Assembly (NCBI RefSeq): GCF_000017685.1
Contig: NC_010602.1
Coordinates: 1,257,501 to 1,321,500 of the forward strand
Length of the DNA: 64,000 nucleotides
DNA from: Leptospira biflexa serovar Patoc strain 'Patoc 1 (Paris)'
GTDB taxonomy: Bacteria; Spirochaetota; Leptospiria; Leptospirales; Leptospiraceae
Direction of reading: 5' to 3'
This document shows, one piece after another, positions 8,586 through 18,025 of the stretch; position 1 is the stretch's first letter, and each line of letters starts with the position of its first letter. The notes under the pieces were generated by a model. The model was not told where the DNA came from. It did not search any database and was given only the letters and a program-made list of their open reading frames with translations. The position numbers and the translations under genes were made by a program.

Positions 8586-9149
8586 ATGAGAAAAGTTATT
8601 TTTGCAATCAATGCCACAGCTGATGGGTTTTATAGTCACACGGATATGGTGGCTGATGATGATTTACACCAATATTTCACCAACATATTAAAGAACGCAG
8701 ATCAAATTCTCTATGGTAGAACCACCTACCAACTTATGGTTCCTTTTTGGCCGAATATTGCGAAAGATAAATCTATGTCAAAAGTCAGTAATGAATTCGC
8801 AAAAGTTTTCACTTCACTCGAAAAAATTTTATTCACAAGAACATTAAAACAAACAGAAGATCCCAATACCAGAATCGCCAAAGATCCGTTAATAGATGAG
8901 ATCGTTGTATTAAAGGAAAAACAAGGAAAGGATATCTGTATAGGAAGTTTGAGTTTAGCCTCTCAACTTTCGGAAGCTAACCTCATCGATGAATACAGAT
9001 TTGTCATCCATCCTGTTGTCGCAGGGAACGGACCAAGGTTATTCGAAAATCACAACTTGGAAAAATCAGTATCCTTACATTTTGTTAGTTCTGAAAAATT
9101 TCCTTCCGGTGCTATGGCACTTCACTACAAAAAACAAGGTAGATTATAG
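8586..9149 (+). CDS. Dihydrofolate reductase-like (RibD C-terminal family) protein
   Basis: 187 residues with the RibD_C/DHFR-like fold signature: N-terminal strand [16 protein letters not shown], then [18 protein letters not shown], a central [23 protein letters not shown] (nucleotide-binding loop) and [16 protein letters not shown]. Such stand-alone proteins (YyaP/YwjB type) are probably NADPH-dependent reductases of unknown substrate. Neither a deaminase domain nor riboflavin genes are nearby. A second member of the family lies at 32471-33025 on the minus strand; the two differ enough to be separate acquisitions. Confidence 0.85.
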   Translation: MRKVIFAINATADGFYSHTDMVADDDLHQYFTNILKNADQILYGRTTYQLMVPFWPNIAKDKSMSKVSNEFAKVFTSLEKILFTRTLKQTEDPNTRIAKDPLIDEIVVLKEKQGKDICIGSLSLASQLSEANLIDEYRFVIHPVVAGNGPRLFENHNLEKSVSLHFVSSEKFPSGAMALHYKKQGRL

Positions 9150-9154
9150 ATATG

Positions 9155-9169
9155 GAACCATCTGACAAA
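9155..9169. repeat. 15-bp direct repeat flanking the propeller lipoprotein, left copy
   Basis: GAACCATCTGACAAA occurs here and again at 10714-10728 in the same orientation. The copies bracket the propeller lipoprotein gene (9252-10535) and lie in intergenic DNA on both sides. Confidence 0.75.
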
Positions 9170-9251
9170 GTTACAGTAATAATATATTCATTCTTTATAA
9201 AAAGTCATACAATTCTTTTAGCAAATAATTCAGACTTTTTAAATATCTGAA

Positions 9252-10535
9252 TTAAAACTTATTCAAATATGAAGATTCTAAAATCGAAGGGCAAAATGAA
9301 CCATTAGATTTTGGATCAAGTATCAAAACCGAATTTGTTGTCGTAGAAAATGGAATTCCATAGATTTTTCCATTCGGTGCAAGAGTTCCACCATTCCATT
9401 TATTAACTCCGACTAATCCGGTTATTGTTGTGGTGTCTACCGAATTATTCGATGGATCAATAATAAGGACTACATCACTCGATGCTGGAATCCCATAAAT
9501 TTTCCCATTGGGAGCTAAAACTCCGCCAATCCATTTTGTGGTACCAGAGATAGTCGCAATAGACGTTGTCTCAGCAGTATTTTTTAATGGATCAATGATA
9601 AGGACATTTGTTGTATCATTAGGGATTCCGTATATTTTTCCATTGGGAGCTAATACACCAGATGACCAACGGTAAGACCCACTAAGTCCTGTAATTGTAT
9701 TAGTGTTGGCGGTATTTGTAACCGGGTCAATGATGAGTACACTGTCAGTAACATTATAAGGTATCCCATAGATTTTTCCATTCGGTGCCAATACACCAGA
9801 TGACCATTTATTCCCTCCCGCTCCTAAACCAGTAATTGTTGTCGTATTAGCTGTATTCGTAACTGGATCAATGATGAGAACACTATCGCTTTCCGAAGGA
9901 ATCCCATAAATTTTCCCATTCGGTGCTAATACTCCACCATTCCATTTACTGCCAGTTCCTAAGCCCGTAATTGAAGTTGTATCAGCAGTATTTGTTTTTG
10001 GATCTATAATTAGCACACTCGTACTAGAAAAGGGCATACCATAGATCTTGCCATTCGGTGCCAATACACCACCATTCCATTTATTAGATCCAGTAAGACC
10101 AACAATAGAAGTAATATCAGCCGAATTGGTAACTGGATCGATGATAAGAACTGATGTTGCTTGATAGGGTATGGAATAAATTTTTCCATTCGGTGCAAGA
10201 ACAGAACCTGACCACCTAAAAGAGGCTGCGGGTACAGAAATCGATGTAGAATCATAAGTTGGATTTGCTGAGGATCCTTGTTGAGATTGAAAATTTAATT
10301 CATGCAGAAATTGTTGTGAATTTTCAGTTTGGATCACGGAAGGAAAATCTAGATCGCAAATATTAGTTGTGATTTTTATTCCACAGTGCGGAGAAATATC
10401 ACCTCTCATAGTTTTAACTACTAACGATTGTAAAAACAAATTTGAACTAATATCGCATGAATTTTCAAAATTAGAAGGTTTGCATGCAAGAAGAACCAAA
10501 AATATTCCAAACATTACTTTCATTGTTGCGATCAT
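9252..10535 (-). CDS. Lipoprotein with seven propeller-type repeats
   Basis: 427-residue lipoprotein (signal ending FLVLLACKP). A cysteine-containing module follows (NSCDISSNLFL...ISPHCG, then ICDLDFPSVIQ). Residues ~105-420 are seven near-identical repeats of about 42 residues, each with the core VLAPNGKIYGIP, then SVLIIDP and a Thr/Ser-rich strand. Seven such units suit a seven-bladed beta-propeller exposed at the cell surface or in the periplasm, probably for binding. Repeat identity is high enough for copy-number change by recombination. A broken paralogue lies at 37214-38137. Flanking 15-bp direct repeats hint at insertion as a unit. Ligand unknown. Confidence 0.85.
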   Translation of the reverse strand: MIATMKVMFGIFLVLLACKPSNFENSCDISSNLFLQSLVVKTMRGDISPHCGIKITTNICDLDFPSVIQTENSQQFLHELNFQSQQGSSANPTYDSTSISVPAASFRWSGSVLAPNGKIYSIPYQATSVLIIDPVTNSADITSIVGLTGSNKWNGGVLAPNGKIYGMPFSSTSVLIIDPKTNTADTTSITGLGTGSKWNGGVLAPNGKIYGIPSESDSVLIIDPVTNTANTTTITGLGAGGNKWSSGVLAPNGKIYGIPYNVTDSVLIIDPVTNTANTNTITGLSGSYRWSSGVLAPNGKIYGIPNDTTNVLIIDPLKNTAETTSIATISGTTKWIGGVLAPNGKIYGIPASSDVVLIIDPSNNSVDTTTITGLVGVNKWNGGTLAPNGKIYGIPFSTTTNSVLILDPKSNGSFCPSILESSYLNKF

Positions 10536-10713
10536 ATAATTTAAACCAAACGAGTGCTACCTTTTTTCAAATTCCATTCAAAAAAATAATTTATAGAGTT
10601 TTTAAATTAGGATTTATTCTAATTTATAGTGGAAAGATTAAAATTGTATGTCCAAATATTTCTTGCTATCCAATAAAAATCATTCAAGATTGATTTTTAT
10701 TTCTTAAACTATT

Positions 10714-10728
10714 GAACCATCTGACAAA
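10714..10728. repeat. 15-bp direct repeat flanking the propeller lipoprotein, right copy
   Basis: Same sequence as 9155-9169. It lies 50 bases before the left end of the IS element. Confidence 0.75.
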
Positions 10729-10843
10729 CATAACGAAAAAATGGCTCAAATGACTTTTGGCACAGTTTACCCACTGTTGACCTGCTCCCCAAAAATTGGA
10801 CCACTTGATAAGTTAGTTTTCCTCCGATATTAAGGAGTAAAGC

Positions 10844-11110
10844 ATGGCAAAGAAAAGAATCGAAGAATCTAAAATATTCCAAATTTTGAAGGAAGCAGAA
10901 TCGGGTATTCCGATCAAAGAATTATCTAGAAAGTATGGAATCACGGAACAAACCTTTTATAGATGGCGTAACAAATACAATGGACTTGAGCTAAGTGACA
11001 TCAAACAAATGAAGGAACTCGAGCGAGAGAATTCTGAATTAAAGAAGATCGTTGCAAACATGGCTCTGGAAATCCAGGCGATAAAAAATGTACTCGGAAA
11101 AAAGTTTTAG
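10844..11110 (+). CDS. IS3-family transposase OrfA (helix-turn-helix)
   Basis: 88 residues: an HTH_Tnp_1 DNA-binding domain (IPIKELSRKYGITEQTF) followed by a leucine-zipper-like helix (MKELERENSELKKIV) used for multimerisation. A good ribosome binding site (AAGGAG) precedes the ATG. The heptamer A AAA AAG at 11098-11104 lies in the zero frame close to the stop; a -1 slip there leads into orfB and yields the OrfAB transposase. Intact. Confidence 0.93.
   Translation: MAKKRIEESKIFQILKEAESGIPIKELSRKYGITEQTFYRWRNKYNGLELSDIKQMKELERENSELKKIVANMALEIQAIKNVLGKKF
11098..11104 (+). promoter_or_regulatory. Programmed -1 frameshift site A AAA AAG
   Basis: Slippery heptamer in correct phase at the end of orfA (codons GGA AAA AAG TTT TAG), six bases before the orfA stop. 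After a -1 slip the next codon is GTT at 11104-11106 and the orfB frame is open. Typical for IS3-family elements. Confidence 0.85.
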
Positions 11111-11913
11111 ACAGACCGAGTAAATTAAGAGCGATCGATCTGTTAAACGAGGAAGGTATTTCAAAAAGGCGAGGCCTGAAGCTCTTAGATTTTCCGAAGT
11201 CTACGTACTACTTCAATCCGAAAAAAGAAGATGAGACAGTTGTAAATGAAATCCGTAGACTTGCCTTCAAACGCAAACGAGCAGGATATATAATGATTTA
11301 TAAATCCATGCGTAAAGCTGGATGGAGAATTAATCATAAAAAAGTATGCAGATTATACTCGCAAGAAGGCTTAAAAATAAGGACAAAACCAAGGAAGAAA
11401 CGGAAATTAGCTGATAGTAAACCTATTCCAATTCCAACTCGACCGAATGAAGTTTGGGCAATAGATTTTCTTCATGAACGAACTATAGATGGTAGGAAGG
11501 CACGAATTCTATCTGGGGTCGATCTATGCACCAGAGAAAATGTTGTTTTATCAGCAGACTATTCTATTTCTTCTGAAAGATTAATTCGATTCTTAGAATC
11601 ATTGCCTGAACTTCCAAAATCGTTTATCACTGACAATGGTCCTGAATTCACTTCAAGAGTCTTTATTAATTGGTTATCCAAGAATAATATAGGAATATCC
11701 TATATTGACCCAGGTAAACCAACACAAAATGCATTCGTTGAAAGCTTCAATGGTAAGCTAAGATCTGAATGTTTGCAATTGAGCTTCTGTCGGGATTTGA
11801 CTGAACTTAGAAATGAACTTTCTAAATTCCAAAAGGACTACAATGAAGAACGTCTACATTCTTCTTTAAATTATTTGACTCCCTTAGAGTTCAAAGCGAA
11901 GTATGGAAATTAA
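11104..11913 (+). CDS. IS3-family transposase OrfB (integrase domain), made by -1 frameshift
   Basis: From the slip site the frame reads ...GKK-VLDRPSKLRAID..., through the HTH_21 region (GYIMIYKSMRKAGWRINHKKV) into the rve integrase core. The DDE triad is present: Asp in EVWAIDFLHE, Asp in SFITDNGPEF and Glu in NAFVESFNGKLRSECL. The first in-frame ATG is at 11293, but the true domain begins upstream, so the product is expected as an OrfAB fusion. No interruption is visible and the element could still move. Confidence 0.9.
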   Translation, partial: VLDRPSKLRAIDLLNEEGISKRRGLKLLDFPKSTYYFNPKKEDETVVNEIRRLAFKRKRAGYIMIYKSMRKAGWRINHKKVCRLYSQEGLKIRTKPRKKRKLADSKPIPIPTRPNEVWAIDFLHERTIDGRKARILSGVDLCTRENVVLSADYSISSERLIRFLESLPELPKSFITDNGPEFTSRVFINWLSKNNIGISYIDPGKPTQNAFVESFNGKLRSECLQLSFCRDLTELRNELSKFQKDYNEERLHSSLNYLTPLEFKAKYGN

Positions 11914-11966
11914 ATTATGAGGATTTAACTAACTTAATATTTGGTCCAACAAACGGGGGCAGGTCA

Positions 11967-13626
11967 TTTTATGTGCTTTGTCCTCTTGTGAATTTGCCTC
12001 TATTTTTAACAGACTATAAATTGTATTCATGTTGTTTTTGATTCGATGATGCACCTCGATTAAGATTAGAGCCTTTTCTTTTAAAAGTGATTTTATTTTC
12101 TCATCTGCTTCTTTAATTTCCGTTATATCGGTTCTTATTGAAAGATATTTCTCAATTTCTCCACGCGCATTTTTGATTGGAGCAATTGTTGTTGCTACCC
12201 AGTAGAAACTTCCATCCTTAGCTTTGTTTCTAATCTCTCCATGCCATGTTTTACTGGACTTGATCGTTTTGTACAAATTCTTAAAAAAATCAGCTGGATG
12301 GTATCCTGAATTGATTATGCGATGATTTTTTCCAATTAATTCATTTCGCGAATACTTACTGATTTCACAAAACTTTCGATTAGCATAAATTATATCTGCA
12401 TTCAAATTCGTAATCGCAACAATTGCATGTTGATCGATTGCAAACTGTCTTTGTCCTAATTCAAAATAAATTTCCTCAAGTTTATTATCCAAGGTACGTT
12501 TGAAAGTAAAATCGTTGGCAGTACCATGGGAACCTATACAATCCCCTTTCTCATTAAAGATGGGCGTTGGGTAAAAAATTTAATATTTTCTATCTCCATT
12601 TTTTGCGAGAAACGATGTTTCGTATCCCATTTTCGCGATTTCACCATCTAAGCTGAACTTTCTGAAAGCTTTTTGATCACGAATGGAAATATCGCTAGGT
12701 TGAAAATCGGAAAAAGGTCGATTCACCATTTCCTCTTTTGAGTATCCAAGTGATTTTTCCCATGCTGGATTTAGAAAATTAAAATGTCCGTACTCATCTA
12801 AGCTCCAGACTAAGCTTGCTGTATTTTCCACCAGATTTGAATAATTTTTTTCACTCTCTTGGAGATGAATTTCCAACTCTTTTTGTTTGGTGATTTCTTG
12901 GCATGTACCGATGGATTTTATAGGTTGTTCGAATGGATCAAAAATCGAATAACATGTTTCTCTGACCCACTTTATGCGTCCGTCTCCCATGATAAGTCGA
13001 TGTTCGATTTCATATTCTTGTTTGTCTATAAGGGACTTCGAGTATGCTTGATTTACATGTATACGATCTTCAGGGTGTATGACTGCTAAAAACGTCTCAT
13101 AACTAGGTTGAAAATCTGCTGGATTCAATTCGAAAATTTCATAAATTTTATTAGACCAATTTAATTTTTCGGTGATAAGATCTAATTCCCATCGACCCAC
13201 TTGGGCTACATTAGAGATGTCTTCAAATTCTTTTTTGTAAGAATAATTTGATTCTGTATCGGTTGAAGATTCGATAGCGATAAGCTGAATGTTTTCTTCA
13301 TGAATCAAATATTTTCCATACAGTGACAATTTTTTAATAGAATCTTTGCTTGTGCATACATCTATCAAACAGGGTTGAGTTTGTCGTTCAAATTTTAAGC
13401 GATTTAAAAAATCATAAAAAATCTCTTTTGAGTTTTTATCTAGAATTAATTCAATTGGTTTCATCACTAGATCTGAATTGGTTATACCTAGTAATTTTTG
13501 GCCTTCTAAATTGATAAATTTGACAATTCCATCTGTGGAAATTCTAAATAACGCGACTGGTAACGAATCAAAGATTTCTGTAGGTAATTGATTCATTGCA
13601 TTATCCAAATATTTAATTTGATTCAT
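11967..13626 (-). pseudogene. PAS-rich sensor histidine kinase, truncated by the IS and carrying an in-frame stop
   Basis: One frame from the ATG at 13626 encodes at least four PAS/PAC modules, including FDSLPVALFRISTDG near the start, SNVAQVGRWELDLITEKLNW with a PAS_3 fold (FLAVIHPEDR), and VENTASLVWSLDEYGHFNF. A TAA at 12582-12580 interrupts it (KNGDRKY-stop-IFYPTPIF) and the same frame resumes with another PAS (HAIVAITNLNADIIYANRKF). It then reaches a HisKA_2-type dimerisation motif (EVHHRIKNNMNTIYSLLKIE). Right after this the IS sequence begins, so the ATPase domain is gone. It cannot act as a kinase. Confidence 0.85.
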
Positions 13627-14884
13627 TTTGATTTAAATATTGTCGTTATATTATAAATTTCGAAACCAATTGATATTATTCCTGGATAAAAATGCTAGTA
13701 GAAATTAGAATTTAGCGATTAATTTTTTGGGTGAGTCATGAATCACTATGAATTTTTGCATTTATAATCGGGAGTTATTTGGAAGATAATTGATTTTTCT
13801 CGAATCATTAGAATTTCAATATTTGTAATTGTGATAGAGGAGAGGTTTGTTGGTTCCATTGTAAAGATTTGAATTATTATAATTCTAATATATTGGCACA
13901 CGTATTCTTTATCACACTGCTTCTTTCCTTATCACTAAATTGTAAATAATTGCTTCCGGTATTTGATATTTTGTATCGATTGGATCAGAATCAACTCTTT
14001 CTAATCCTTCGCTGATCGGTGAATGTATTCATATTTGGAGACGGGTGAAAAGAATATAGTAAATGGATCGTAATTAAGAAGAATCCATTCGATTCAATGG
14101 CTAGAATGGAAATATTTTTTCGGAGGGGAATACATAAGAATCTACAATCCCTCACTCGAGTTAGGCCATTCGGAGATTGGTTTGTGGTTAGGAGCAACTC
14201 CTTCTCCTAACAAAAATCCTTCGTTCGATAAAGTGACTTTCTGAATTCACTGATTATATTTTTAAAATGTTCGCAGTTCTGATTAAAACATAGTCGTCTT
14301 GGATTCTGACTCATTTGGCATGTGAAAAAATCGTCTTTTTTCGCCTGGAGAAGAATCCATTTCCAGAAACGAAATGATTTTCGAATTTATTTATCCTCTG
14401 ACACTGATTTCGCTTCACAATCAGGTTTATTCATGGTGAACCTTCAAAACCAAAAATTCATTGCCGTTGCCTTAAATTTCTTTTTTCCTCCTCTTGGCTT
14501 TTACTTTTTATGATCTATTCGGATTTTTGGGGGCTCGCCCAAAAAAGAAATTAGCTGTTAGTTGGGGTGATTTAAAGTGAGACCTCGTGAAGAGGGTGAA
14601 GTTACAGAATATTCTCAGTAAGAAAACATTCTAGAGGTCAAAGATTTTGATCTAGAAATTCTAGAAACTGTCCCGCGGTAAGTTTCTGTGGCTGGATCAC
14701 CTCCTTTTACTAAGGAAACCAATCCTTTCGCTAAAGTTTGTTTTTCCTAATTGGAAAAATAGGAAACTTTTATACCATCCTTAGTTTCCTTTTTCCTGGT
14801 GTGGAATAAATTTTGATTCATTAAGTTCTGAAATATATATTGGAACGACTGCTTGGCACAAATCCTTTATACTCTTGTACCAAG
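13627..14884. other. 1.26-kb region with no convincing gene
   Basis: AT-rich DNA with only short overlapping frames on both strands. It holds an 8-bp hairpin at about 14192-14216 (GTTAGGAG / CTCCTAAC), a short frame at 14322-14513 ending in a hydrophobic tail (KFIAVALNFFFPPLGFYF) that may be a gene remnant, and the hairpin plus 16S-like tail listed separately. It probably contains debris of earlier insertions. Confidence 0.5.
14629..14708 (+). ncRNA. Hairpin followed by a copy of the 16S rRNA 3' end (anti-Shine-Dalgarno)
   Basis: Bases 14690-14708 read GGCTGGATCACCTCCTTTT, the universal extreme 3' end of 16S rRNA including the anti-Shine-Dalgarno core. No other 16S-like sequence could be recognised upstream. 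A strong hairpin sits just before it (TTCTA-GA-GGTCAAA, loop GAT, TTTGATC-TAGAA; 14629-14657). Either this is debris from recombination at a ribosomal locus or a small RNA able to pair with ribosome binding sites. Transcription is unknown. Confidence 0.4.
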
Positions 14885-15982
14885 ATGAAAAAACAAATAT
14901 GCGACCAAATTCATTTTTTTGCCCAGTTTAGTAAATTTATCAATACGATTCTATTCCTTTTGTTTTTTATTTTGAATTGTAACCCCTCCGATTTACAAAA
15001 TCCTAGCGACGTTCATAGTCGTGAGTTCAACGAAACTCAAATACTTGCTTGTATTTTGAAAGGTAAGGACTGTTTACCTTGTCCCGGCAATACTTCCTTG
15101 TCTTATCCACAAAACACTTACCTGTTAGGTCAAAATTTTCCAGTTTCTATTAAAACAAATTTATGCGGTCAAATCATATCTTGTAAGGTATCACCGGCTC
15201 TGCCAACGGGACTAACGTTACAGAATGAAACATGCGAAATCAGTGGTTCCCCTACGACTATTTCAAGTTATACGGATTATTCGATCACTGCGACAACGAG
15301 TAGTGGGGACACTAATACGAATTTACGAATTGGTGTTGAGATCGGATCACTTGTTCATTTGAGATTTACGAATGGTTCTTTTGAGAATTCAGGAATCCAA
15401 CCCTTAACACTAACAGCAGGTGCATCACTTACGATCATTGATGGATCGGAAGGAGACACAAACGGAGCAATCCATCTTAATAATACAGATATAAGTTCCC
15501 AAATTGGGGGAGATAGTATGTTGCCAAGCGGGACCTTACCTAGAACCATTTGTATTTGGTTAAAACCAGATGCTCTCCTTGGATCTGGAGTACAAGAATT
15601 GATTTTTAGTTATGGCACACTTTTTAGTAATGCTTGTGGGTTTGGTCTGCAAAATACAGCGGGAGTGACTGGGTTGTATTTTACTCGAGCCAATTTTAGT
15701 GCGAAACAAACTTATGCCCCGTCTGCGGGTGTATGGACCCATATCTGTATTGTTTTTGACGGAACCAATTCCTCCTTTTATGTCAATGGAAGTTTTCTCG
15801 GGACACCAGCTACAACTGGTTCAGGTGCAGTTGATACGATCTTACAAAGAATTACTTTTGGAAGTTGGGGCGGTGGGTATCCTTACCACGGCGGCATTGA
15901 TGGATTTCGTGTTTTTGGCTCGGCTCTCAGCGCCACAGCGGTAAATCAAGTGTATCTTGGGTCACTAGTATTAGGCCCCTAA
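14885..15982 (+). CDS. LamG/concanavalin-like lipoprotein
   Basis: Start chosen at the ATG at 14885 because it gives a compact signal peptide (FINTILFLLFFILNC) with the lipidated Cys; the TTG at 14840 has no ribosome binding site. After a leader module (PSDVHSREFNETQIL..LKGKDC) comes an Ig-like domain of He_PIG type (SPALPTGLTLQNETCEISGSP). A jelly-roll LamG domain follows (LVHLRFTNGSFENSG, TICIWLKPDAL, WTHICIVFDGTNSSFYVNG, GIDGFRVFGSALS). This points to surface-exposed carbohydrate or matrix binding; the ligand is unknown. It stands alone, just after the 16S-like tail. Confidence 0.82.
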   Translation: MKKQICDQIHFFAQFSKFINTILFLLFFILNCNPSDLQNPSDVHSREFNETQILACILKGKDCLPCPGNTSLSYPQNTYLLGQNFPVSIKTNLCGQIISCKVSPALPTGLTLQNETCEISGSPTTISSYTDYSITATTSSGDTNTNLRIGVEIGSLVHLRFTNGSFENSGIQPLTLTAGASLTIIDGSEGDTNGAIHLNNTDISSQIGGDSMLPSGTLPRTICIWLKPDALLGSGVQELIFSYGTLFSNACGFGLQNTAGVTGLYFTRANFSAKQTYAPSAGVWTHICIVFDGTNSSFYVNGSFLGTPATTGSGAVDTILQRITFGSWGGGYPYHGGIDGFRVFGSALSATAVNQVYLGSLVLGP

Positions 15983-15988
15983 TAGATG

Positions 15989-17571
15989 TTAGATTTTATT
16001 TTCACCACCGGATTGTCTATATTGTACGGGACTCTGACCTGTTGCTTTTTTAAATTCAACATTGAAAGCAGTTTTGGAGCCAAAACCTGTCGCATATGCA
16101 ATCGAAAGGATAGACATATCCGGTTTGTCTTTTAAGATTTTTTTGGCATCGGCAATCCGAAATCCATTGAGATAACTGCGGAAACTAACTCCTAGTTTGG
16201 AATTGAGCAGTTCCGATGTTTGTTGGACAGTTAAACCAATGGCAAGTGAGGCAATTTCTAAATCTAACTTTTCATCCAAATAGGGTTTGGTTACTCGCAT
16301 CCAGGATTCCAATTTCGCAAGCGATTCTTCGGTATTGACTGAGTTGAGTTTTGATTTCACATAACGAGCATTTTGTGTATTGTTTAAAGTGACAATCCGG
16401 TGAAGGATTTCATTTCTTTCGCCTTCAAGTGTTTCATATTTTTGTAAGAGGTTAAACAATAAGAAAAATAGATCGATAGGGAAAATGAATACTGCAGAAT
16501 AGAGTAGGGGAGTGGAATATGGTAGGATTCCCAAAAAATAAAACATCGTATTGTAACTCACAATAAAATAAGATCCCCAGCTTAAGAGAAAGAAAAGGAT
16601 TTGTTTTTCCCCTTTGATATAATTTTTTAAGGCAGTTCCCAGAATGATTGGAATGGAAATTAAATAAATATAGGTAGCGATCCTAGAAAAAATTTTAGTT
16701 GTATAGGATGTAAGAATCGCTGGGATACAAAACATTGCGATGATTCCCATAATCAGTAAAATTTTATCAATCCGAGGATTGTTTACTTTTGTATTTAAAA
16801 ACATTCGCACAAATTGGAAGGAAAAAGGTATGCCAAGAGTAGAAAATACTAAGATCGCTTTGTTTTGCCACCAAGGAGATTCAGGCCATAATACATCATA
16901 TGCGTTTCCATATTGTCCATTGTACCAGAGGACAGTGCAAACAACATAACCTGCATAAAAGAAAAATTCACTTAAGCCAAAAGCAAAAAAATAGAATAAT
17001 GCAAATACAATCATAACTGCGCAGACTCCTATGATGAGCCAAGTGATCGCGGTTTCGACAATCATTCGTTTGTTAAGTGATCTTTCGCTTAGAGAGCGAA
17101 TGGGAAAAGAAATTAAGGACTTTGATTGGATTCGGATATAGAAGTAATCTCCTGAATTTTGTTTTGGAATTGGAAAACTAGGATAAAGTGATTCTGGTAA
17201 AATCCATTTTGATTTAGGGATTGTGTCTCCTGTATCAATGAATTTGAATTCTTTACTTTGTTCTGAATAATACAATCTAGCAAAGTCTAGGGCTTTCCAT
17301 TCCAAAGAAAGGATCCTTCCTTGTGCAAACCCATCGTCATTTGTTTTCCCTCGAAGCCAAATGACGTCATTTGTGAAAATAAAGATAGTTGGTTCTTTGA
17401 AATCGGATTCCAATTTTTTAATTTTCGAATTTGTTCAAAGGGAATTTCTGTAGATGGGTCTTGGATAAATTCGAAAAGATTAGTTACGTTTTGATCTTCA
17501 TATCCGTTGGGTGCACAAGAGGTTACTATCATCAAAAGGATCCAAATATACATCCGGGAAATTTTTTGCAT
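15989..17571 (-). pseudogene. 7TM-DISM/AraC-type regulator, frameshifted at an A6 tract
   Basis: The frame beginning at 17571 gives a lipoprotein-like signal (WILLMIVTSCAPNG) and ~50 residues up to RKLKNW. The frame from 17413 to 15989 gives the rest: a DISMED2-like extracellular domain, seven membrane helices and a C-terminal AraC HTH (ILSIAYATGFGSKTAFNVEF). At the junction the minus strand reads TTA AAA AAT TGG. One extra A, or a -1 slip on A AAA AAT, would join the frames as KLKK-LESDFKEP. So this is a broken gene, a phase-variable gene, a recoded gene or a base-calling error. An intact protein would be a membrane-bound transcription regulator sensing an extracellular ligand. Confidence 0.7.
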
Positions 17572-18025
17572 TAGACGTAATCATTACTCTCTGATTGTGG
17601 GACTGACAAGTCTTTTTGTGAAAATGGAGGGAATCAGTATGTGAAAATCAGAAATTGAATATAGTTCTCATACGGAACTATGTGAAAGAGTTTGCATAAG
17701 TTAAGTAATCACTTGATAGGGAGCCACTTTCAATCCGATTGTTTAAATTTGTTGTCAAATTGATGGAATGCAATCTGTAATTGGAAGAGTTAAGTTCGAT
17801 AAAAAATGTCCAGGAATCAGGCATCTCGCTAATTTCAGTAGCAGTTACTGCGGAGGAAACTTTTGTCAAAGTTCCAAAAACTAACAGTTTATACCGGGTG
17901 TCAGAATCAGTATCAGCCCATCAGCTCTTCCATCCTATATTTTATGAGTCACATATAAGAGAGGAAAACTCTTCTTAGAAAATTTGAATGTCTGTATGGA
18001 TGAATCAGTTTTTCGAAGGATTCGT
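17572..18025. other. 454-bp intergenic region without a supported gene
   Basis: Two overlapping short frames (17678-17869 minus, 17781-17978 plus) oppose each other and neither has a ribosome binding site or recognisable motif. No hairpin or repeat stood out. Confidence 0.45.

Larger units (their letters stand above)
10778..11966. mobile_element. IS3-family insertion sequence (IS407-like), 1189 bp
   Basis: Bounded by imperfect terminal inverted repeats. The left end begins TGACCTGCTCCCC and continues to a TTGGACCA block; the right end, read inwards, begins TGACCTGCCCCCG and also reaches TTGGACCA. Inside are orfA and orfB in overlapping -1 phase with an A AAA AAG slip site. The OrfA sequence (YGITEQTFYRWRNKY, ELERENSELKKIVANM) resembles the IS407 subgroup. 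I see no matching 3-4 base target duplication beside the ends, so one flank may have been lost after insertion. The right end lies inside a PAS sensor-kinase gene and truncates it. Confidence 0.9.

Noticed and set aside
13991..14197. 68-codon frame on the minus strand in the large intergenic region
   Set aside because: No ribosome binding site, no recognisable domain, and it covers a hairpin-containing repeat-like sequence; more likely non-coding.
14521..14545. T-run, GGG...CCC hairpin, A-run resembling a terminator
   Set aside because: The U-run would precede the stem on both strands, so it cannot work as a rho-independent terminator.
14585..14690. Complete or partial 16S rRNA gene upstream of the GGCTGGATCACCTCC sequence
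   Set aside because: The preceding bases do not match the conserved helix 45 or the GTAACAAGGTAGCC region; only the last ~19 bases agree.
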